Of a stretch of DNA of 18,793 bases, positions 1 through 8,643 are shown piece by piece. Position 1 is the stretch's first letter; each line of letters begins with the position of its first letter. This DNA is from Candidatus Limnocylindria bacterium (lineage in GTDB: Bacteria > Chloroflexota > Limnocylindria > QHBO01): the NCBI GenBank assembly GCA_030146365.1, contig JASLBU010000161.1, positions 1 to 18,793 of the forward strand, written 5' to 3'. The notes below the pieces were generated by a model. It had not been told where the DNA came from and did no database searches. It saw only the letters and a list, made by a program, of their open reading frames with translations. Position numbers and translations under genes: made by a program.

Positions 1-753
1 ATCGACTACGACCGCAGCCGGGCGTTGATGGCCGGCGAGACGAACGCGGCGATCGAGGCGGCGCTGGAGCGCGGAGCCACCGAAGTCGTCGTGAACGACA
101 GCCACTGGACGATGCGGAACCTGCGGGCGGAGGACCTCCACGAGCGGGCGCGACTGGTCATCGGCGACAAGCCGATGAGCATGACCGAGGGGATCGACCC
201 GAACGGCGCGCGGTTCGATGGCGCGGCCTTCATCGGCTACCACGCCGGCGCGGGGCATGCGAGCGGGGTCATCGCGCACACGTATTCGTCGGCGACGATC
301 ATGGGCGTCCGAGTGGGTGGCGTCCCGCACAACGAGGCCGCGCTCAACGCCATCAGGCTGGGGCATCACCGCGTGCCCGTCATCCTCGTCGCGGGCGACG
401 ATGCGCTCGCCGACGAGGTGGAGCAGCTGCTGCCCTGGGCCGAGCGGGTGGTCGTGAAGCGGGGCCTGGGGTACAGCCTCGCCGACTCCCGATCCCCGGA
501 CGACGCACGAGCCGCCATCCGGGAAGGGATGCGCGAGGCCCTCGGCCGGCTCGATGCGATGAAGGTCTACCGGCCAGCATCGCTGGACGCCGAGATCGAC
601 TTCCGGTTCCCGGCGCACGCTGCCTTCGCGGCGGTCCTGCCCGAGGCGGAGCGCACCGGCCCGCGGAGCGTCGGCTTCTCGGCGCCGGACGGAGAGACCC
701 TGTACCGGCGCTTCCTCGCGGTGCACCGGCTCGCGGCCGCCGCGGGGCTGTAG
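1..753 (+). CDS. dppA: M55 family D-aminopeptidase (DppA-like), 5' end missing
   Basis: Zinc-dependent peptidase of family M55, which in Bacillus DppA releases N-terminal D-amino acids such as D-Ala from peptides. The frame is open from base 1, so the gene begins outside the window and about 25 residues are missing, including the N-terminal DMEG metal-binding motif. The 250 residues seen carry the family landmarks in order: VVVNDSHW (metal His), FIGYHAGAG (metal His), IAHTYSS (catalytic His region) and PHNEAALNA (metal Glu), then VILVAGDDA. The TTG/ATG at 25-30 lies inside the conserved RALMAGETNAAIEAAL helix and is not a credible start. The next gene starts 8 nt after the stop, suggesting an operon. 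Family assignment is firm; the real substrate is not known, and many M55 proteins sit in peptide or amino-acid catabolic clusters. Confidence 0.9.
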   Translation: MDYDRSRALMAGETNAAIEAALERGATEVVVNDSHWTMRNLRAEDLHERARLVIGDKPMSMTEGIDPNGARFDGAAFIGYHAGAGHASGVIAHTYSSATIMGVRVGGVPHNEAALNAIRLGHHRVPVILVAGDDALADEVEQLLPWAERVVVKRGLGYSLADSRSPDDARAAIREGMREALGRLDAMKVYRPASLDAEIDFRFPAHAAFAAVLPEAERTGPRSVGFSAPDGETLYRRFLAVHRLAAAAGL

Positions 754-761
754 CGCCTGCC

Positions 762-1268
762 ATGGACGAGGCGGAGCGCCGGCGGCTGCGCGACCTGATG
801 GCGCGGTTCGCGACCGGGGTGAGCGTGGTGACGGCGCGGCACGGACCCTTGCTGGCGGGGATGACGGCCAACGCGATCGCATCGATCAGCGTCGACCCGC
901 CGCTGATGATGGCCAGCATCGCCCGCAAGGCCGAGACCCACGGCGCGATCATCGGCTCGCACGCCTTCGGGATCAGCATCCTGGCCGACGACCAGCAGGA
1001 GCTCGCCACCTGCTTCGCCCGCCCGACCACGGCGGAAAAGCTCACCGGCTTCTGCGACGCCGCGTGGCACGAGGCGGAGACCGGCTCGCCGATCCTCGAC
1101 GGGGCGATCGCGTATTTCGACTGCCGCCTGACCGCCCGGCATGACGGGGGCGACCACACCATCTTCCTGGGCGAGATCGTCGCTGCAGGGTACCGGGAGG
1201 ACGCGGATCCGCTGCTCTGGTACGGATCCGCCTACCGTCGGCTCGCTCCGCAGCAGGGCAGCCGGTGA
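762..1268 (+). CDS. Flavin reductase-like (FMN-binding split-barrel) protein
   Basis: 168-residue protein of the flavin reductase/DIM6-NTAB family, an FMN-binding split barrel that reduces flavin with NAD(P)H, often for a partner monooxygenase. The N-terminal helix (LRDLMARFATGVSVVT) and the flavin-binding segment GMTANAIASISVDPPLMMASI are typical. Further landmarks are the later GISILADDQQELATCFA segment and the C-terminal DHTIFLGEIVAAG strand before LLWYGSAYRRL. Length is normal for a stand-alone reductase. No clear Shine-Dalgarno sequence precedes the ATG, but it follows the peptidase stop by 8 nt. The stop overlaps the next gene's start by 4 nt (GTGA), indicating translational coupling. 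No monooxygenase partner lies in the window, so the electron acceptor is unknown. Flavin binding is inferred from the family. Confidence 0.9.
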   Translation: MDEAERRRLRDLMARFATGVSVVTARHGPLLAGMTANAIASISVDPPLMMASIARKAETHGAIIGSHAFGISILADDQQELATCFARPTTAEKLTGFCDAAWHEAETGSPILDGAIAYFDCRLTARHDGGDHTIFLGEIVAAGYREDADPLLWYGSAYRRLAPQQGSR

Positions 1269-1828
1269 GCGAGCCGAGCTGGGAACGCCTGCGGGCCGTT
1301 GATGGGCGTGCGCTGAGGATCGCGCCGATCCGGCACGCGGCGGTCGCCGAGCTCCGGGTCGTGGATGCGAATCTGCCGGATCACGGTGACGCGACGGTCT
1401 TCGATGCGTGGGCCGTGGCGTCGGGCGGCGTGGTGGTGCGCGCCGCGAGGATCCGCGACGTGGACGTCACGCCCTGGCAGCTCCACGCCACGCGCCTGGT
1501 CGTGGCCGACTCCGATGGACGGCTGGCGGCGCTGCTGGCGGGGACCGGTGAGGTGCGCGGCGGCGGGGACCTCGAGCGTCAGGCGTGTGCCTGCCGGGGC
1601 ATCAGCGTAGATGCCGTCGTTCGGACGGTTGCCGCCGGCTGGACAACCGCGGATGCCGTCAAGCGTGCGACCCGGGTCGGATTCGGGTCGTGCCAGGGCC
1701 GTCGCTGCATTCCGTGGCTGGCCGGCGTGCTGGAGCGGCCGAGCGACGATCCGCTGGCGCAGATCACTCCGCGTCCGCCGTTGGTGCCGGTCCCGATCGC
1801 CGTGCTGGCCGCCTACGCGGACGACTGA
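1265..1828 (+). CDS. BFD-like [2Fe-2S] domain protein with uncharacterised N-terminal domain
   Basis: 187-residue protein starting with GTG inside the GTGA overlap with the flavin reductase gene. The C-terminal half is a BFD-like [2Fe-2S] domain: Cys108 and Cys110 (CAC) and Cys143 and Cys148 (CQGRRC) are the four expected ligands, separated by the typical helix and the TTADAVKRATRVGFGSCQG segment. The tail, ITPRPPLVPVPIAVLA, resembles that of the two-subunit amino-acid/opine oxidases and hydrogen cyanide synthase HcnA. The first ~100 residues show no FAD or NAD Rossmann motif and I do not recognise them. It probably passes electrons, perhaps as a small subunit of an oxidase encoded upstream or with the adjacent flavin reductase; this is inference. 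It converges on the response-regulator gene, 10 nt away. Confidence 0.8.
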   Translation: MSEPSWERLRAVDGRALRIAPIRHAAVAELRVVDANLPDHGDATVFDAWAVASGGVVVRAARIRDVDVTPWQLHATRLVVADSDGRLAALLAGTGEVRGGGDLERQACACRGISVDAVVRTVAAGWTTADAVKRATRVGFGSCQGRRCIPWLAGVLERPSDDPLAQITPRPPLVPVPIAVLAAYADD

Positions 1829-1838
1829 CCCGGGGCCA

Positions 1839-2234
1839 TCAGCCGACCTGCTGCTCGCTCTCCCTCGCCGCCAGCTCCAGGCGCTCGGTGACGGCATCGG
1901 CAAACTCGTTGATGTCGAACGGCTTGCGGACCACCGGTGCCAGATCGGCGAGGCGGTCTGCCTCCTCGTCGTCAATCGCGGTCACGAACAGAATCGGGAT
2001 GTCACGGTAGGCGAGACGTTCGCGGAGGGAGTGCACGATCGTGGACCCGAACTCGTCGGGCAGGCGCTGGTCGAGCACCAGGAGGTCGGGGATCGTGCCC
2101 TCCTCGACGAGCGCGGTGTACAGCTCCTCCGCGTTGGCGAAGCCGCGCCCGTCGTGCCCCATCTCGGTCAGCACCGCGAGGAGCGCGGTGCGAATGAGCG
2201 GCTCGTCGTCGACGACCCAGACCTGTTGCGCCAT
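1839..2234 (-). CDS. Single-domain response regulator (receiver only)
   Basis: 131-residue CheY-like receiver with no output domain. Conserved positions are present: acidic pair Asp9/Asp10 (VVDDEP), phosphoacceptor Asp55 (LLVLDQRLPD), Thr85 (FVTAID) and Lys104 (VRKPFD). The start is the ATG preceded by AAGGAGG at 2239-2245; a longer in-frame start at 2321 would run into the aminotransferase gene and add an Arg-rich tail, so it is rejected. It lies 38 nt downstream of the aminotransferase gene, last in the polyamine operon. No histidine kinase is encoded in the window. It may act by protein-protein contact in a phosphorelay or chemotaxis-like pathway; partner and role are unknown. It could also have its own promoter. 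Confidence 0.92.
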   Translation of the reverse strand: MAQQVWVVDDEPLIRTALLAVLTEMGHDGRGFANAEELYTALVEEGTIPDLLVLDQRLPDEFGSTIVHSLRERLAYRDIPILFVTAIDDEEADRLADLAPVVRKPFDINEFADAVTERLELAARESEQQVG

Positions 2235-2238
2235 GCGT

Positions 2239-2245
2239 CCTCCTT
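2239..2245 (-). promoter_or_regulatory. Shine-Dalgarno sequence of the response regulator
   Basis: On the minus strand AAGGAGG lies 4 nt before the ATG at 2234. It is the strongest ribosome binding site in the window, decides the start of the receiver protein, and lies in the 38-nt gap after the aminotransferase stop. It suggests this protein may be made at a higher level than its operon neighbours. Confidence 0.75.
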
Positions 2246-2272
2246 CCGAGCGCCTCGCCCGCGCCCGTGATG

Positions 2273-3583
2273 CTATGCGCCGATCGCGTCCAGCGACTCG
2301 CCGATCACGTCGATCGCCCACCGAATCTCGTCGTCGGTCGTCACGAGCGGGGGGATGACTCGTACCGCCTGCCCGTGCGTCCCGCAGGTCAGGAGGAGCA
2401 GGTTCCTTGCCATGGCCTCGGCCAGCAGCCGCTTCGCGAGGTCGGGTCGGGGATCGAGCGTCCCGTGTTCCGCGAACTCGATCGCCAGCATCATTCCCCG
2501 GCCGCGCACCTCGGCGACGGTCGCGCGGCCGTCGGCTCGTTCGCGAACGCCCGCCAGCAGCACGGCACCAAGACGGTCGGCGCGTTCGGCGAGCCGTTCA
2601 TCGTCGATGACGTCGAGCGTGGCGAGGGCCGCCGCGCACGCCACCGCGTTGCCACCGTACGTGCCTCCATGCGCGCCGGGGGCCAGCTGATCCAGCAGCG
2701 AACGTGCGGCAAGGATGCCCGACAGCGGCAGGCCGGAGGCGATGCCCTTCGCCATGATCACGATGTCGGGCGTCGCACCGCTCCATTCAGTCGCGAAGAA
2801 CCGTCCCGTGCGTGCGAACCCGGTCTGCACCTCATCGACGGCGAGCAGGATCCCGTGGCGAGTGGCGACCTCGCGCAATGCCCGCAGGAAGTCATTCGGT
2901 GGGACGACGTAGCCGCCCTCCCCGAGGATCGGCTCCACCACGAAGGCCGCCACGTCCTCCGGCGACACCAGCGTGGCGAACAGCTCCTCGATGGCCGCCA
3001 TCGTGGTCGCGAGCGCCGCGTCCGCGCCCCCCATGCGCAGCGGATAGGGGAACGGGACGAAGTGAACGCCGCCCATCAGCGGCTCGAAGTGGGAGCGGTA
3101 TTTCGCGCTGGAGCTGGTGAGCGCCATGGCGCCGTGGGTGCGCCCGTGGAAGCCGCCTCGGAAGGCCACGACGTTGGGCCGCCGGGTGACGTACTTCGCC
3201 AGCTTCACGGCCGCCTCGACCGCCTCCGCTCCCGAGTTCGACAAGAAGGCGCCGTACGGAGCCGCCGCCTGGCCGTTGGGGAACCGCTGCGGCAGCCGTC
3301 GGTGTAGCTCCAGCCCCGGCTGGTGGTGGACGATGTTCTGCTGGAGGTGAATGCCGCGCGCCGCCTGCTCGGCGATCGCGGCAGCCACCCGGGGGTGAGC
3401 ATGCCCGGTATTCGTCACGCCGATCCCGGACGTGTAGTCCAGGTAGCGCTCCCCATCGGGCGTCTCGAGCCATGATCCGGATGCGCGCTCGACCACGATG
3501 TCGGTGTAGCGCGCCCACACCGGCGGCACGCCCTCGCGAAGGGCGCTCCAATCGGTCAGAAGGTCGGGGGCGTGTTGATCCAT
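2273..3583 (-). CDS. gabT: Class III PLP aminotransferase, GABA/polyamine type
   Basis: 436-residue fold-type I, class III aminotransferase. PLP-site landmarks: SNSGAEAVEAAVKLAK (about 115-130), GFHGRTHGAMALTSS, VVEPILGEGGYVVPP, DEVQTGFARTG with Asp250 and Gln253, catalytic Lys279 in MAKGIASGLPLSG, and GGTYGGN (Thr308, phosphate contact). The pattern and length match 4-aminobutyrate aminotransferase (GabT/PuuE), which converts GABA and 2-oxoglutarate to succinate semialdehyde and glutamate. Related enzymes accept putrescine, ornithine or beta-alanine, so the substrate is inferred from the linked Pot transporter. The gene starts 28 nt inside the end of the regulator gene, with a possible GGGGAG site 11 nt upstream of the ATG. 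No succinate semialdehyde dehydrogenase or Puu pathway gene is in the window. Confidence 0.9.
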   Translation of the reverse strand: MDQHAPDLLTDWSALREGVPPVWARYTDIVVERASGSWLETPDGERYLDYTSGIGVTNTGHAHPRVAAAIAEQAARGIHLQQNIVHHQPGLELHRRLPQRFPNGQAAAPYGAFLSNSGAEAVEAAVKLAKYVTRRPNVVAFRGGFHGRTHGAMALTSSSAKYRSHFEPLMGGVHFVPFPYPLRMGGADAALATTMAAIEELFATLVSPEDVAAFVVEPILGEGGYVVPPNDFLRALREVATRHGILLAVDEVQTGFARTGRFFATEWSGATPDIVIMAKGIASGLPLSGILAARSLLDQLAPGAHGGTYGGNAVACAAALATLDVIDDERLAERADRLGAVLLAGVRERADGRATVAEVRGRGMMLAIEFAEHGTLDPRPDLAKRLLAEAMARNLLLLTCGTHGQAVRVIPPLVTTDDEIRWAIDVIGESLDAIGA

Positions 3584-4341
3584 AGCAGGCGTGTCTCCCC
3601 GCTGGCGTCATTGCGCCAGCGATGCGGCAGGCTGGACGGGAAGGTCAGCGCGTCCCCCGCGCGGTCCAGGGCATAGGTCTCGTCGTCGCCGATCCAGACG
3701 GTCACGGCGCCCGACAGCAGGTAGATGAACTCCTCGCCGGCGTGGGCATAGGCGCCGTCGCTCGACGCGCCTTCCGCCAGGACGAACAGCTGCGGCTCGA
3801 GCTGCCGGGTTCCGCGCGCCAGCTCCTCGATCCGCACCTCGGCCGAACCGAGCCGCATCACGCGCCGCTCGTGCGCCCGGACCAGGCGGTGGCTCGGGTC
3901 CGCGTCCTGGCCCCCGAAGAGCTCCAGCACGGTGGCGCCGTAGGCGGCGGTGAGGCGATGCAGCGTTGCCACGCTCGCCCCGCTCACGCCACGCTCGAGC
4001 GCGGAGAGAAAGGAGATGGACAGCCCGGTGCGGTCACTCGCCTCGCGCAGGCTGAGGTTGTGCCGCTCGCGCAGGCGGCGGATCGGGCGGCCGTCGAGCC
4101 GGCTCTCGGCGTCCGCGCCGGCGACCACCGTGTCGGAGAAGACGCGTCTGATGCCGGGCGCGTTCAGCCGATCCACCTGCCGGAGACGGAGGATGCTCCG
4201 CAGCCGGTCGAGGTCATCATCGGTGTAGACGCGGTAGCGGGCGGTCGTGCGCGCCGGCCGGACGAGGCCCTGGCGCTCCCACAGGCGGAGCGCCGAGGGC
4301 GAGACGCCTACGCGCTGCGCCGCCTCGCCGATGCGGTACAT
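3556..4341 (-). CDS. MerR-XRE-cupin fusion transcriptional regulator
   Basis: 261-residue protein with three domains. Residues 1-70 form a MerR-type winged helix-turn-helix (MYRIGEAAQRVGVSPSALRLWERQGLV split as helix, turn and wing, then YRVYTDDDLDRL). Residues 85-142 form an XRE/Cro helix-turn-helix (IRRLRERHNLSLREAS, then GLSISFLSALERG). Residues 183-258 form a cupin (HAGEEFIYLLSG with His200 and Glu204; LPHRW with His240). The XRE-cupin half resembles PuuR-type regulators of putrescine use. There are no cysteines, so it is not a thiol or soft-metal MerR sensor. Its ATG overlaps the permease stop by 1 nt (TGATG) and its end overlaps the aminotransferase start. It probably controls this operon in response to an amine or a catabolite; effector and direction of control are inferred. 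Confidence 0.88.
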   Translation of the reverse strand: MYRIGEAAQRVGVSPSALRLWERQGLVRPARTTARYRVYTDDDLDRLRSILRLRQVDRLNAPGIRRVFSDTVVAGADAESRLDGRPIRRLRERHNLSLREASDRTGLSISFLSALERGVSGASVATLHRLTAAYGATVLELFGGQDADPSHRLVRAHERRVMRLGSAEVRIEELARGTRQLEPQLFVLAEGASSDGAYAHAGEEFIYLLSGAVTVWIGDDETYALDRAGDALTFPSSLPHRWRNDASGETRLLWINTPPTF

Positions 4342-5210
4342 CAGCGCTCGAGGCTCGTCGGCGTGGCGGTGAGATCGCGGCGCTGGAGCGCAAGCCACAG
4401 GACGATGCCCACCAGCGCGATGAGGAAGATGAGCGTGCCCATCACGTTGACCTGCGGCGGCACGCCGATCCGCGACGCTCCGTACACCCACAGCGGGAAG
4501 GTGATCGTCTGGCCCGCGGTGAACTGGGTGATCACGAAGTCGTCGATCGAGAGGGCGAACGCCAGCAGCGCCGCGGCCAGGATGCCGGGAAAGATGAGCG
4601 GGAACGTCACCTTGCGAAACGTGGTCCACTCATCGGCGCCCAGGTCCATGGCGGCCTCCTCGATGGCGCGATCGAACCCGGCGATGCGGGCCCGGACGGT
4701 GACCACCACGAAGCTGATGTTGAACATGATGTGCGCGATGGTGATGGTGGAGAGGTCACGGCCGATGCCGGCAGACACGAACAGCGCCAGCAGGGACGCG
4801 CCGAGCACGATCTCCGGCGTCGCGATCGGCAGAAAGATCAACAGGTTCAGCGGGCCGCGGCCCCGGAACTCGTAGCGCGTCAGGGCGAGGCCGATGAGCG
4901 TGCCGAACGTGGTCGCCACGACGGTCGAGATCAGGCCGACGGTGAGGCTGTTGATCAGCGACTCGTTGAGAGCCGGGTACCGATTGAACAGGTTCTGCCA
5001 GTGGTCGAGCGTGAACCCCTGCCACGTGAAGTTGAAGCGTCCCTCGATGTCGTTGAAGCCGAAGACGGCCATCACGACGATGGGCAGGAAGAGGTACAGC
5101 ACCACCAGGCCGGTGTAGACCGGCAGCACCGTGCCCCCGATGCGCTGGGCGAGCGGGCGCCGACGCTCTCGCGCCGCCGTGATGGGTGCCTCGCGCACCG
5201 CGACGCCCAT
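4341..5210 (-). CDS. potC: Polyamine-type ABC transporter permease PotC
   Basis: 289-residue inner-membrane permease of the spermidine/putrescine importer. Hydrophobic segments lie near 29-51, 88-111, 121-147, 155-175, 206-228 and 255-275. The EAA loop that docks on the ATPase is IEEAAMDLGADEWTTF followed by a KVTFPLIFPG segment (about 183-209). Length and arrangement match PotC/YdcV. The ATG is chosen because it overlaps the PotB stop by 1 nt (TGATG); the frame stays open upstream only as an antisense-free shadow inside potB. Its own stop overlaps the regulator start in the same way, so the permeases and regulator are translationally coupled. Substrate is inferred from family and from the linked aminotransferase. 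Confidence 0.93.
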   Translation of the reverse strand: MGVAVREAPITAARERRRPLAQRIGGTVLPVYTGLVVLYLFLPIVVMAVFGFNDIEGRFNFTWQGFTLDHWQNLFNRYPALNESLINSLTVGLISTVVATTFGTLIGLALTRYEFRGRGPLNLLIFLPIATPEIVLGASLLALFVSAGIGRDLSTITIAHIMFNISFVVVTVRARIAGFDRAIEEAAMDLGADEWTTFRKVTFPLIFPGILAAALLAFALSIDDFVITQFTAGQTITFPLWVYGASRIGVPPQVNVMGTLIFLIALVGIVLWLALQRRDLTATPTSLER

Positions 5211-6070
5211 CAGACCGTCAGCTCCTGACCGCGCAGCACGCGCCGGTAGGCGACGATGCTGACGAGGATGCCCAGCATGAGGATCAGGCTCAGCGCCGAT
5301 GCCTGCGGGTAGTCGTTGTTGACGAGGTACAGCCGCTGGATGACGTTGCCGATCATCGTCTCGTTCCGGCTGCCAAGCAGCTCGGCGTTCAGGTAGTCCC
5401 CGACGGCCGGGATGAAGGAGAGCAGGCTGGCGGCGAACACCCCGGGCATGGACAGCGGCAGGGTGACGCGCAGGAATGCCTGCAGCCGGCTGGCGTACAG
5501 GTCGGTCGCGGCCTCGATCAGCCGCGGGTCGATGCGCTCCAGCGCGACGTACAGCGGCAGCACCACGAACGGCAGGAAGTTGTACGTGATGCCGCTGATG
5601 ACCGCGACGGGGGTCGCCAGCAGCCGGAAGCCGGGCTCCAGGATCCCCAGATCCTTGAGCGTGCCGAGCACGAACCCCTGGTCGGCCAGGATGAACTTCC
5701 AGCTGATCGTCCGGATGATGAAGCTGGTGAAGAACGGCATGATCACGAACAGCAGCAGCACGTTCTTGTACCGGCCGCCGCGGAACGCGATCGTGTAGGC
5801 CATCGGGTAGCCGATGAGCATGGTCAGCAGGGTCACGATCAGGCCGAACTGGAGCGACCGCACCAGCTGTGTATCCCAGCTCTGGATGGCCTCGGCGAAG
5901 ATGCCGAAGTTGAACGTGAGCCGGTAGCCGGTGCCGAGCGACCCCTCCTGGAGCGCGACCGAGGCCGTCGTGATCAGGGGAACCACGAAGAACAGGGTCA
6001 GCCAAAGCCCACCCGGTACCAGGAAGAGGTACGGGATGAGGCCTCGGTGGCGGCGCAGCCAGTCAGGCAT
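5210..6070 (-). CDS. potB: Polyamine-type ABC transporter permease PotB
   Basis: 286-residue inner-membrane permease, partner of PotC. Hydrophobic segments are near 11-40, 72-96, 103-125, 152-175, 208-222 and 255-276. The cytoplasmic EAA loop is IEAATDLYASRLQAFLRV followed by TLPLSMPG (about 185-210). The N-terminus has the usual short basic stretch (WLRRHRG) before the first segment. It follows potD by 35 nt and overlaps potC by 1 nt. Length is usual for PotB/YdcU. The motif set identifies the family securely, but putrescine, spermidine or a related amine cannot be told apart from the permease alone. Confidence 0.93.
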   Translation of the reverse strand: MPDWLRRHRGLIPYLFLVPGGLWLTLFFVVPLITTASVALQEGSLGTGYRLTFNFGIFAEAIQSWDTQLVRSLQFGLIVTLLTMLIGYPMAYTIAFRGGRYKNVLLLFVIMPFFTSFIIRTISWKFILADQGFVLGTLKDLGILEPGFRLLATPVAVISGITYNFLPFVVLPLYVALERIDPRLIEAATDLYASRLQAFLRVTLPLSMPGVFAASLLSFIPAVGDYLNAELLGSRNETMIGNVIQRLYLVNNDYPQASALSLILMLGILVSIVAYRRVLRGQELTV

Positions 6071-6105
6071 CGCTCGGCCCGGCGGTCCGGCTCGTCAGGC
6101 GGCGG

Positions 6106-7373
6106 CTATCCCTGCACCACCTCTCCGAACAGCTCGTTCCACTGCCGCTCCTCCTCCTCGTCCAGGACGCGGTAGCTGTAGAGCCGCTCCAACATGTCCT
6201 CGGTCGGGAACACGAGCGGCGACTCGGCCACCGCACGGTAGTACTCCGCGTCCTCCTCGGACTCGGCCTCCTCGGCGTGCTGAAGGATGATCTCCTGCGC
6301 CCCCGGGACCGCGGCGATGTAGTTCACGTACTCGGTGATCTGCGCCGCGATCTCCGGATCGTAGACGTAGTTCATCATCGCAAGCGCCGCGTTCGGATGC
6401 GCCGCTCCCTTGGGGATCGCCATGTTGTCCGTCCACAGGATCCCGCCCTCGTCGGGCACGACGAACTGGAGGTCCGGGTTGTCGAACTGCAGCTGGAACA
6501 CGTCGCCCGACCACGCCATGGTGATCGCGAGGCTGCCGTCGGCCAGGGCCTGCGCATACTCGTTGCCGTAGTAGTCCCGGACGCACGGCGCCTGGTCGAG
6601 CAGCACCTCCTGCGCCGCCTCGGCGTCCTCCAGCGTCGCGTCCGCGGGCTCGACGCCGTTGTACAGGAGCGCGAGGCTCATGCTGTCCCGCATTTCCACG
6701 AACATGCCGATCTGGCCGCAGTACTTCTCGATGAAGGCCGGGTCGAACAGCTGCTCGAGGGAGGTGATCTCCTCCTCCACCAGCTCCGGGTTGTAGGCGA
6801 TGCCGGTGATGCCCGACTGCCAGGGCACGCTGTACCGGTTGCCCGGGTCGTATGACCGCTCCAGGTAGACCGGATCCGCGTTGGCGACGAAGTTCGGCAC
6901 GTCCCGCTCGACGTCGATCTCCTCCAGGTAGCCGAGCCGCGCCATGTTGCCGATCATCCAGTCGGTCATGACGATGATGTCGTAGCCGGTGTCCTCGCCA
7001 CCGGCCAGCGCGGGCTGGATGGTGCCGAAGAACGACGTGTTGTCCTCGATGTTCTCCGTGTACTCGACCGCGATCCCGGTCTCCTCTTCGAACGCCTGGA
7101 GCGTCGGCGATTCGCCCGTCTCCTCGTCCTGGTCGATGTAGAGCGGCCAGTTGGCGAAGTTCAGCTCGTCCTCCGGCTCGCCGCCACCCACCGGCTCGGA
7201 GCTGGCGCCGGCGCTGCCACTGGGTTCCGCTGCGGTGCTGGCGCCGGCCGTCCCATCGGGCGCGACGCTGGCGTCACTGCTGCCGGCCGGGGAGCCCTCG
7301 GGCGAGATGCCGCATGCCGCGAGCACCAGGACGAGGATGAGCCCCACCACGGCCGTGACATGGAAGTGTCGAT

Positions 7374-7377
<4 letters not shown>
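6106..7377 (-). CDS. potD: Polyamine-type ABC transporter substrate-binding lipoprotein PotD
   Basis: 423-residue extracytoplasmic binding protein for the Pot importer. A lipoprotein signal peptide ends in lipobox LAAC with Cys22 as the lipidated residue. Residues 23-70 are a low-complexity Ser/Gly/Ala/Pro linker that spaces the protein from the membrane, longer than in E. coli PotD. The mature domain opens with LNFANWPLYIDQ, and the YDIIVMTDWMIGNMARLGYLEEID segment (read as two halves) and SVPWQSGITGIAYN segment are typical of the PotD/PotF group. The ATG overlaps the potA stop by 4 nt (ATGA). Acidic residues are frequent, as expected for a cation-binding protein. Ligand is inferred. Confidence 0.93.
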
Positions 7378-8531
<1,154 letters not shown>

Positions 8532-8544
8532 GCGTGGGCACTTC

Positions 8545-8557
8545 GCAACCTTGTTGC
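8545..8557. promoter_or_regulatory. Palindrome in the potA leader, possible operator
   Basis: GCAAC-CTT-GTTGC is a perfect 5-bp inverted repeat with a 3-nt centre, between the predicted transcription start and the potA GTG. Another GCA/TGC element follows at its right flank (GTTGCTTTGCA). Position suits a repressor site for the operon's own MerR-XRE-cupin regulator, or a small leader hairpin. Function is inferred. Confidence 0.35.
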
Positions 8558-8573
8558 TTTGCAGTAAGGGCGG

Positions 8574-8604
8574 AGTATAGGTTTCCGCGATCTCCGCCTG
8601 TCAA
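8574..8604 (-). promoter_or_regulatory. Sigma70-type promoter of the polyamine operon
   Basis: On the minus strand a perfect -35 TTGACA (8599-8604) and a -10 TATACT (8574-8579, five of six matches) are separated by 19 nt. The long spacer is notable because MerR-family activators work at 19-20 nt spacers by untwisting the DNA. The A/T content stands out in this GC-rich window. Transcription would begin near 8567, about 35 nt before potA. Confidence 0.6.
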
Positions 8605-8643
8605 GGACCCCCGCGCGGCCGAGCCCAGCCGAAAGCCGACAGT

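Noticed and set aside
2235..2321. N-terminal extension of the response regulator
   Set aside because: Arg-rich, overlaps the aminotransferase gene, and a strong ribosome site precedes the internal ATG.
2267..3307. Long plus-strand open frame opposite the aminotransferase gene (346 codons)
   Set aside because: Arg/His/Gly-rich translation without any recognisable motif; it mirrors a gene with a complete PLP-enzyme motif set, as is common in GC-rich DNA.
3622..4875. Long plus-strand open frame opposite the regulator and potC (417 codons)
   Set aside because: Crosses two well-supported genes on the other strand; no domain, no ribosome site, low-complexity composition.
5186..6175. Long plus-strand open frame opposite potB (329 codons)
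   Set aside because: Asp/Gln/Arg-rich shadow; the minus strand carries clear permease segments and an EAA loop.
7159..7311. Low-complexity Ser/Gly/Ala stretch in potD as a possible repeat array
   Set aside because: It codes for the flexible linker after the lipidated cysteine; no regular repeat unit is present.
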